NCBI RefSeq assembly: GCF_000208745.1
Contig: NC_030859.1
Span: forward strand, 6,648,722-6,712,721
From: Theobroma cacao
Lineage: Eukaryota > Streptophyta > Magnoliopsida > Malvales > Malvaceae
Direction: 5' to 3'
DNA: 64,000 nucleotides
Part shown: one piece after another, positions 55,998 through 64,000 of the stretch
Position numbering within the stretch: position 1 is the stretch's first letter
Layout of the letters: every line of letters starts with the position of its first letter
Position numbers and translations under genes: made by a program
The notes under the pieces: generated by a model
Told to the model about the DNA's origin: nothing
Databases searched by the model: none
What the model saw: only the letters and a program-made list of their open reading frames with translations

Positions 55998-56890
55998 TGT
56001 TAGGAATGAGCCCTATAACCAATTAGATTGCTCAAGGCTTAAATCTGAATCATCCAATCATATAATTCATAATGAATGATTAAAGGTTTTCCTTCATCAA
56101 TAAAACTATGCTCTTTAAGTCTATTGGATGAAGTCCATTAGATTAACATGCCTTGCAAGGAAATTATAATGTGTTACAATAATGAGATCTCTATGCACTA
56201 AAACATAATCTTTAAATTGTTCTTAGTAGATGTATCATTAAAATTGGGCATCAATGATGCTTAGAGACTGGTACATTCTTTATTCCTTACTTGAGAAGTA
56301 AGCAACCGATCTCATAGGTTAAAGTATAATGATACTTGGAAGTAGAATGTAGGTGCTTGCTCTTAGAACAAGTTCACTAAACATGACCCATCGTGAGGAT
56401 TCCATTTGGTATTTCACTTTAGTGTTTATAGAATATATCCCCACGTGATAGTCGTGTAAGTGATCCCTCGACTTGTAACAGCAAGTTGTTTTGTATGAGG
56501 ATTACTATACTTTGATACCATTCTATGGGATGCTAGCCACGGATGCCCAAAATAATGGTCATTGGATATAGCATGAGACATAGAAGGTAAATAAATTGTC
56601 TAGAGAGGATTCATCACCTTTAGTGGAAGGGACATATCTTATATGCGTCTTTGATAAGTAAATCCTTGTGAAGGATTTTTAGAGATCATTAGTGTAGACT
56701 TTCGTTAAAGGTAGCACAAGAACCTCTTCAATAGTTTTGGTTTGCAATAATGGAGCTCGGTGTGAGGTCAATCAAAGGACTATTTGAGTGTTTAGATAAA
56801 GGATACAACTTCTTTTATCTCTAAGATAATGATTTATGATCATATGCTTACTACAAAATTACTTAATGACATTTAAAAGGCCATTAAAAG
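55998..56890 (+). repeat. Ty1/copia 3' LTR (3' boundary uncertain)
   Basis: Starts TGTTAGGAATGAGCCCTATA right after the polypurine tract. It contains phrases typical of a widespread plant copia LTR, such as TCCCCACGTGATAGTCGTGT (56440), GATCCCTCGACTTG and CAAAATAATGGTCATTGGAT. The 5' partner is not in the window. The 3' end could not be fixed; I stop before the TTTCCTATCCTTCAATTGG of the next feature. Confidence 0.7.
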
Positions 56891-56904
56891 TGACCTTGGG
56901 TGGG

Positions 56905-57229
56905 TGAGACTAGTTTCCTATCCTTCAATTGGTTTCTGGTACATGGTTTTATTTTTTGTTGCATTGAGATGCATGGCAGACCCTCTCCCTTCATGCTGAT
57001 CATCTTTCTTGGAGCTATTCTTGTCTTTTTTGGCTTTGTTTCTTTTCCCTTTGTTGGGTTTTGGCTTGTGTTGTTTCTATTTGTTTGCCATGTCTTGTTC
57101 ATGTGATGTTTTGTTTTTTCTTTTATTAGGTTTCTTGTGATCTTTCGTTTTTTTGTACTGCTTTAAGGAGTTTCGTCTTGTTACTCCTCTATTAATACAT
57201 AATTCTTTGCATTCAAAAGCAAAAAAAAG
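56905..57229 (+). mobile_element. Possible 3' tail of a LINE-type element
   Basis: T- and G-rich sequence with TTTGGCTTTGTTTC and then GGAGTTTCGTCTTGTTACTC, TTAATACATAATTCTTTGCA, ATTCAAAAGC and a short poly(A) (57221-57228). This resembles the 3' UTR of plant L1-type elements (TTTCGTCTCCTTGCTC, AATAAA-like, CGCATTCAAAAAA). No ORF2 sequence and no TSD found. The 68-residue open frame at 56900-57106 is T-rich and hydrophobic and probably not coding. Confidence 0.4.
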
Positions 57230-57375
57230 TTTGCCCTATTGTACATTACCTAACTTTGTCAAACGTTCAATTAATTAGTACATTTAAATTCTATTCACAT
57301 TAGGCTTAGACTATATTTTGAATCTTTCTAATAAAATTACATATATAAATAAAAATTATAATTACAATTGAATAT
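57230..57375. other. Short spacer before LTR-A4
   Basis: A+T-rich DNA. I see nothing in it except the AATAT duplicate at 57371-57375. Confidence 0.6.
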
Positions 57376-60296
57376 TGTAAAGCCTGACCTTATAAAATAC
57401 TTGTCATGACATGCATGTGATGGATAGTATGTTTGCATGCTAGGAAAGCCCCGAAAATCATTAAAAGCCGGTAGTGTACTTAATACTATAACTAAGTTGA
57501 ACTAAGCTTCAAAGTAGATCAAATAGAGAATTTAAGGTGAAATTGAGAATTTTAAAGTCCTAGAATGACTTAAAATGGTAATTCGGAGTTTGAGGATCGA
57601 ATTGGAGTCAAATTGGAAATTTCGTTATCTAAGGGTAAAATGGTAATTTTGCCACTCGAGGACAAAATGAGAATTTTTTTTGAAAGATTTTGATTATATT
57701 TGATTTATTGGAGTATAATTTGAGGTTGAGAAGTGAAAAATTGTAATCCCGGTATTTTTCAGAGCATAGGGGTAAAATGGTAATTTTTCACCACCAGGAC
57801 ACTTGTCCAGCACATGGTCTTCCCTTATCCTCATTTTGACCTTTGACTAATCATGTGGTGGAGAATGGAACATAATTATTAAAGTATAAAAAAAAAGAAA
57901 AATGGACTAATAAGCATGTGACATGTGTCAAGTAAGGATATTTTATTATTTTCCATAAAAATCAGCCCATATTTATCCCATTTTCTCTTCATGTGGCCGG
58001 CCATAGTAAGAACAAAGAGGAAAAAGGAAAAACACAAAACCTAGGTGGGAAAATTGAAGAAAAAGTGTGGGATTTCAAGGAATCAAGCAATCAAAGGTAA
58101 AATTTCTTGATTTTGACTTGTGATCTACCTTTCCCATGCATTTCTCCTTATTTTCCATGATTAAATTTCATGTTTTCATGGTGAATTCATGGCTGACCAA
58201 ATGGGTATGGAGAGAGAATGAAGTTGGATTGATTTGATTCTAAGTTATGTTAGTGTTTTTAGTTAGTTTAGCATATTTAGAAACAAAACAACAAGAAAAA
58301 AATTCATTTTCTCCCATTACCCATAAGAGGCCGAATTTTCTAGGGAGAATATTGAGGCTGAAATTGATGATATTTCATGATATTTTGGTGATATTTGATG
58401 TTTGGTGAGGCTAGAAATTAAATGGGAAATTTTGGTGTGAAAATCTGAATTTTTGCTCAATGTATAGACATGTGTGATTGTTGACCCGAGATTGATAAAT
58501 TGAATCTCATTCATAGTCACTGAGGTAATTTAGGTATAATTGGAGTGTAGAAAGTGAAAGAAATTGATTTGGAGTTAAATTAGAGGTTTTAGCCAATTAC
58601 ACCGAGAATAGTGCAAATTAGGTCAAATACCGTATTTAAACAGCTATTCAGACATTTTTGCATTCCATATCATGCATTAATAGTCTAAATTAGTTTAATT
58701 TTGATTTAGTACCAATGTAGTAAGTTTCTCGATTTTGTACTATGTCTAGGTGGTGAATCCTCCGATAAAGGCAAGAAAATTGTACCCGAGGATCGGTAGT
58801 CAGAGTACTTTAGAAATTTGACTCCCGAAATAATGAGTAACCTTATCATCATTTTAATTATCTAAAGTATGTTTTAACTCGGTTTTGGTGAAATTTTATG
58901 AAATTGAGTTAAATGGCTAATTTTAGGTTTTGCAAACAAAAATGTGTTTAAATGAAAAGATTTTATAAATTGTCTTGAAACGAAATAACGATTTTGAAAA
59001 TAGAGTAATTGGAGACCATCGATATGTTGTAAATTTATGATTAGAAATTGATGGCTTATGTTATATTGTTATTGTGTTGGCATGACTGGCCGGGCTATGT
59101 TTTATGAATTGTATGAATTGTTTTATTTTACCCTTGCAGACTGGGTAGTAATATATTAGCCCTGTCATGCTGTCAAAATTTTATTGTATGGTGGGTTTAG
59201 CTTGCTGCAGTAGGCGGATTCTGTGGACCAGCCTATTAGAGGGGTACGGAATTCGGATATATATATATGTACCTCGGTCGGAGAGTCACGTAGGGTATCT
59301 CCTAAGGTATAGACAGAGTTCACGTCACGCCGAACACCTCGTAATGATGAACTCCGCTAACGCCAAGGAACGGTTGTGTTTTTCAAACTAATAATTTGTT
59401 TACGTGTATATGAAAATTTTAACAGCCTTGGAGGACTCGGTTAGATGCTTCGGCCAAAGTATCCCCGAGAATGATTTTGGCAGGAGCCAAGCTTTTAAGA
59501 TACTCATAAGCCATGTTGAATGTTTAAATGAAATGAATATTTATGTTATGAAAAATATATTGAGATGAAATATTTCAATTGTCTCTTTTTACTCGACTTT
59601 AGATATTTCGGATGATGTTTGTTTACTCACTGGGATTTTATAATCTCACCACCCTCCTTTCCCTCCATTTCAGGCTCGGATTAGACTGTAGATAGCTGAT
59701 CTCATCGAGGACTACTGTTGGGTTTGCATTCTTCAAATTGTAGGTTTATAGTCCTCTTTACTTTTGTTTATTCGGGGGCCCACTTATTATTGTACATTAA
59801 ATTAAATACTTTGGCTTACTGTATTACAGTATGTATGAATTTATTTAACTTTTAGGTTACAAAAATTATTTACGTATAACTCTAAAAATATTATTTTATA
59901 AGAAAATAGAATATTTTACTTAACATTTCTTTTATTTTCTTATTATATCCAAATAATCGAAATTTCGTTTTAAATGAAGATTTTAGACTTTAAAACTCAC
60001 TTTTGATTATGAATTATATGTTTTGTACTCGTATATTACATTTTAGCCGGTTTCGAAATTTTTAGAAAAAAATAACTAAAATACCCTTGTGAGACAAAAA
60101 TTATTATTTTATTTGTTTTGAGTTGGAAACAGCTTAAAATCTTCTAGAACATGATTTTCGGCAACGGTTACTCACGAGAGAAATGAGATACAGATATTAA
60201 GCCTTACGGGGTCCCGTTTGGCATTTCGAAAAATGAGTGTCTATCGAGGTACCGCGGTAGTTGTCACGGGCTCGAGGGGAGTACCGGGTCATGACA
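57376..60296 (+). mobile_element. Solo LTR, family A (A4)
   Basis: Starts TGTAAAGCCTGACC and ends GTACCGGGTCATGACA (2921 bp), with a perfect AATAT TSD (57371-57375 and 60297-60301). It follows A2 and A5 from end to end: the ATTTTGCC-type tracts near 57640-57800, GTGGCCGGCC near 57993, a leader with CCTAGGTGGGAAAATTGA, a donor-like AAAGGTAAAA, exon-like ACCCGAGGATCGG near 58790 ending in ATGAGTAACC, and TTTCAGGCTCGGATTAG near 59670. No coding domain. Confidence 0.92.
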
Positions 60297-60301
60297 AATA
60301 T

Positions 60302-60654
60302 TACATCTCATATAACAAATTAATAAACTAAACCATCAAATAAAACCAAACTAACCCAATTAGTATAGTACTAACCAAATCTACATAGAGACGTTGGACC
60401 ATGCAAGACTTGAACTAGAAATCTCAAATTTTAAGAGTTTAAATAAATAATAATAGTAAATAGTGGAGATCAAAATTAAATATATTAAAATCAAAATATA
60501 GTAAGACTTTATATGTCATCAACTGTTGGCAATTTCAAAGTCCAATATCTATTTCAACAACTTTGAAATAGTGATTATTATCACGTGCTCACATTTATAA
60601 CCCAAAAGACATATCTGATAAGTAGTGGAAAACCCATATTTACGTACCCAAGAC
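60302..60654. other. Spacer between LTR-A4 and LTR-A5
   Basis: Non-coding. From 60587 it carries a phrase (CACATTTATAACCCAAAAGA, then TAGTGGAAAACCCATATTTAC) that recurs in a related form at 63798-63840. The last five bases, AAGAC, are the TSD of A5. No gene seen. Confidence 0.6.
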
Positions 60655-63591
60655 TATAAAGCCCGACCTTATAAAATACTAGTCATTACATACATGTGAT
60701 GATAGCATGATTTCATGCTAGAAGAGTCCCGAAAAATTTACAAAAGTTGGTATTGTACCTAAAGGTACAACAAAGTTGATTTAATCTTCGAACTAGATCA
60801 AATAGAAATTTTAAGGTGAGATTAAGATCGTCACAGTCCAAGGATGACTCAAAACGGTAATTCGGAGTTTGAGGATCAATTCGGAGTCGAATCGAAATTT
60901 CCACTATCTAGAGGGCAAAATGGTCATTTCCACCTGAGGACAAAATGGAAATTTTAGAAAAGCTTTTTTTGACCCCATTTGACTTATTGGAGTATAATTT
61001 GACTTATTGGAGTATGATTTGAGATTTAGAAGTGAAAAATTTTAATTTCGGTATAATTTGGAGTAAAAGGGTAAAATGGTAATTTTGCCACCCCAAGGGC
61101 AAAATTGTAATTTTCCACCATCAGGACATTTTTTTCCAGCACATGGTCTTCCTTTATCTTCATCTTTGACCCTTGACTAATCATGTGGTGGAGATAAAAT
61201 GTTTAAATTTTTAAAATTTTAAAAATAGACCAATAAGAAAATGTCATGTGTCAAGCTTAGGATATTTTAATATTTAACTAAAAATCGGCATAAATGAGCC
61301 CATTACTCTCCAAATATTTGGCCAAACAAGGAAGAGTGAGAAAGAGAGGAAGAACAAACCCTAGGTGAGGAATTTCAAGAGAAAAAGTGTGAAAAATCAA
61401 GGAAAACAAGTGAAAAAGGTAGGATTTTTCAACTTAAGCTTGAAATCTATTTTCCTTAAGCATTTCTCCTTATTTTTCATGATTAAATTACATGTTTTTC
61501 TGATGAATTGTTGGCTGATCAAAATGGGTTAGGAGAGAGAATGTTGTTAGATTAATTTGATTTTAAGTTATGTTAGTGTTTTTAGTTAGTTTAGCATATT
61601 TAGAAACAAAACAATAAGAAAATAATTTATTTTCTCCCACAACCATTAATGGCCGAATTTACCATGTATGAGTGAAGATGAGTTTGATTTTTATTCTAGG
61701 AGAATTGGTTAAGAAATGATGAATTATGAGCCTAGAAAAATAATGGGAATTTTCGGAGCAAAAATATGAATTTTTACCCACTAGGGGTATTTTCGTAATT
61801 TGATGTCGAAATTGATAATTTGCACCACACTGAGGGACATTAAGTCAATTTGGGTGCAATTGAGGTATAGAAATTGAAAAAAATTTATTTGGGATTAAAT
61901 TGGACACGCGTTAGTAATTTAATTGGGTGATAAGACGAATTAGGCCAATACCGAGTTTAGATAGTTACCAGTGCATTTTTGCATTCCATATTATGCATTA
62001 ACAATCTAAATTAGTTTAATTCCAATTTAGTACCAATGTAGTGAGTTTCTCAATTTTGTACTGTATCAAGGTGGTGAGTCCTCTGATAAAGGTAAGGAAA
62101 TTGCATTCGAGGACCAGTAGACAGAGTGCTTCGAAAGTCTACATTCTAGACATTGTGAGTAAACTTACTGTCATTTTAATTATCTAGGGTGGTTTTTAGA
62201 TGATTTCATGAATTCTATGGAAAAAGAAATTTAAAAAGGTAAATTTTCATGTTTTATGAATAAATGTGTTTCAATGAAATTAAATTATAAATTGTTTTGA
62301 AATTAATAATGATTTTGAAAATAGAGTACACGGAGACTATTAACTGTGGCAATTTGATTGTTTAAATTGATTGGCTTATGATAAATCGAGCATGATTTGC
62401 TAGTTGGCAATTGTATTAAAAGACTGCGAATTACAAAATTGCCATATCATGTTATTGAGTTTTATTGTATGGTGGATTATATATTAATTAATAACTGCAA
62501 TAGGGGGTTTTTGTGGACCAGCCTTTTAGAGGGGCACGGTAAACCCCATCATATTCTTACCTCGAACGGAAAGGCACGTAGGGTATCTCCTGGGGTAAAG
62601 CTTAGGGTTCACTTCACGCTAAACCACCACGTGAGGGGGAACTCAACCAATGCCAAGGAATGGCTATGTTTTCAAAGCAAAAACATGATTTATGTGAAAT
62701 GTGAATTTTAATAGCCTTTGCGGTCTCGATAGGATGCCTCGGCCAAGGTGTCCCTGAGAATGGATTTATGGCACAAGCCTAGTTTTTATGAAATTCGTAA
62801 GCCTCTTTACATATTTTAAATGAAATGTATTCTAATGCTGTGACTCAGTTTACGATGATTTACTTTATTGTCTCCATGTACTCAACTCTAGATATTTTTG
62901 ATGATATCTGTTTACTCATTGAGATTTTATAATCTCATCACCCTTCTTTCCACCCATTTCAGGTTCAGTATAGACTGTAGATAGCTGATCTCATCGAGGA
63001 CTATCGTTGGATCTGCATTTTCCAAACCGTAGGTTCACAATTCTCTTTACTTTTGTTTATTCGGGGGCCCTCTTGTTATTGTAAATTAAATTAAATTAAA
63101 TATTTTGGCTTACTGTATTTTAATATGTATAAATTTATTTAGCTTTTACGCTATAAAAATTATTCACGTATAACTCTATAAATATTGTTTTATAAGAAAA
63201 TTGAACATTTTACTTAATATTTCTTTTATTTTCTTATTATATTCAAATAACCGTAATTTTGTTTTAAATGAAGATTTTAGACTTTTGAACTCATTTTGAA
63301 TATGAATTATGTGTTTTGTACTTGTATATTACGTTTTAGCCAGTTTCGAAATTTTTGAGAAAAAATGACCAAAATACCCCTGTGAGACAAAAATTAATAT
63401 TTTATTTGTTTTTAGTTTGAAACAATTTAAAATCTTTCAGAAAACGATATTTGATAATGGTTTCTCACAAGGGAAATGAGAAACTGATAGTAAAAGCCTT
63501 GCGAGGTCTCGGGTTGACATTCCGAGCAATGAGTGTCTATCGGGACACCGCAAGGGTTGTCACGGGCTCGAGGGGGTACCGGGTTATGACA
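60655..63591 (+). mobile_element. Solo LTR, family A (A5)
   Basis: Starts TATAAAGCCCGACC (first dinucleotide TA, not TG) and ends GTACCGGGTTATGACA (2937 bp), with a perfect AAGAC TSD (60650-60654 and 63592-63596). Same internal landmarks as A4. The leader ends GAAAAAGGTAGGATT, so the donor has drifted from AGGTAAG. A 20-bp phrase (TGACTTATTGGAGTATAATT) is tandemly duplicated near 60979-61020. No coding domain. Confidence 0.92.
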
Positions 63592-63596
63592 AAGAC

Positions 63597-64000
63597 CCAC
63601 TTATTTCTTACTAATGTAGGATCTGTAACATTATATCCCACCCAATTATACAATGCCCTCATTGCATTGACTCTTGACCTATAGAGGAAAGGGACTCCAA
63701 CACTAGTTTAGGTCTACTTCAATCCTTATATCTCTCATGGGAGCCTCACATTAGTGAAGATCTGAATCTGCTCTAATGCCACTTATCACGAACTCACATT
63801 TTCAACCCAAAATACATGTTCGATAGGTGGTAGAAGGTCCATATTTACTAATAAAAGCTCTAAGACCTTTTATTTTTAGTTCGCAATGGTCTAGCTTCAC
63901 TCACAATGATGCTAAACAAAATGTTTAGAATTTAAAAGTAATAACTCTAATAATAAATGAATTCTAATGTGAATTATAATGTGGATGTATAAACTTTTTT
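63597..64000. other. Right-hand edge, non-coding
   Basis: Continues the host sequence interrupted by LTR-A5 (AAGACCCACTTATTTCTTAC). At 63788-63870 a second, related copy of the ACCCAAAA, CGATAGGTGGTAG, CCATATTTAC, CTCTAAGACC phrase is seen. No gene or RNA recognised up to the window end. Confidence 0.6.

Noticed and set aside
56900..57106. 68-residue hydrophobic open frame as a small membrane protein gene
   Set aside because: It lies in T-rich sequence that resembles a LINE 3' UTR and ends near a short poly(A); no conserved motif.
57376..63591. LTR-A4 and LTR-A5 as the two LTRs of one element with a 353-bp interior
   Set aside because: Each has its own perfect 5-bp TSD and the gap has neither primer site nor polypurine tract.
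63451..63684. 77-residue open frame at the end of LTR-A5
   Set aside because: The corresponding end in A2, A3 and A4 does not keep the frame open, and it crosses the LTR boundary.
1..64000. tRNA, rRNA or other structured RNA genes
   Set aside because: I found no tRNA-like cloverleaf boxes or rRNA sequence by eye; the tRNA-like matches are primer-binding sites of retrotransposons.

Overview
The window is plant nuclear DNA, almost certainly from a eudicot. It is A+T rich and has no intact cellular gene. The only host-gene sequence I recognise is a broken 5' fragment of a PIN-LIKES (PILS) auxin-carrier gene with its introns. Nearly everything else is LTR retrotransposon DNA: Athila-type Ty3, another Ty3/gypsy family, Ty1/copia, and several families of 2-4 kb LTRs. 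This is typical of pericentromeric heterochromatin. The species cannot be assigned from the sequence alone.

The main structure is a nest of insertions that can be unpicked from target-site duplications (TSDs). The oldest layer is a decayed + strand Ty1/copia element. Its integrase remnant is near 52.0-52.25 kb, its RNase H remnant near 55.8 kb and its 3' LTR starts at 55998. Into the same host stretch went a - strand Athila-type element (2483-48952, TSD CATTA), a solo LTR of family F (49069-51640, TSD TAAAG) and a solo LTR of family A (52418-55131, TSD CCTAA). The Athila element is about 10.9 kb once later insertions are subtracted. It now spans 46.5 kb because seven later insertions split it: a whole LTR-B element in its 3' LTR (2609-14533, TSD TAATC), itself hit by solo LTR-C (3889-6499, TSD GTCCT); solo LTR-B2 (16468-20628); LTR-D1 (20994-22707), which contains a truncated LTR-E; a rearranged Ty3/gypsy cluster (25689-34368, TSD GTAGG); solo LTR-A2 in the reverse transcriptase (35685-38682); LTR-E2 (39135-42286); and LTR-D2 in gag (43536-46487).

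Read on the - strand and skipping the insertions, the Athila element runs 5' LTR (48952-47295), tRNA-Asp-type primer site, gag, protease, reverse transcriptase, RNase H, integrase, a third ORF in the env position, polypurine tract and 3' LTR. Every coding segment has stops or frameshifts. The gypsy cluster holds gag, protease, RNase H and integrase remnants plus six LTR copies or fragments in both orientations. It includes a scrambled, deleted derivative that is present three times.

The right end (57.4-63.6 kb) has two more family A solo LTRs in the + orientation, each with a perfect 5-bp TSD. The left edge has the end of another family A LTR (1-576) followed by the PILS fragment (about 598-1402).

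The most unusual signal is inside the LTRs. Three families (D, E, F) each carry their own cluster of short palindromes, and five families (A, B, D, E, F) have a leader ending in a consensus 5' splice site. Nothing here looks like an active element or a working gene.
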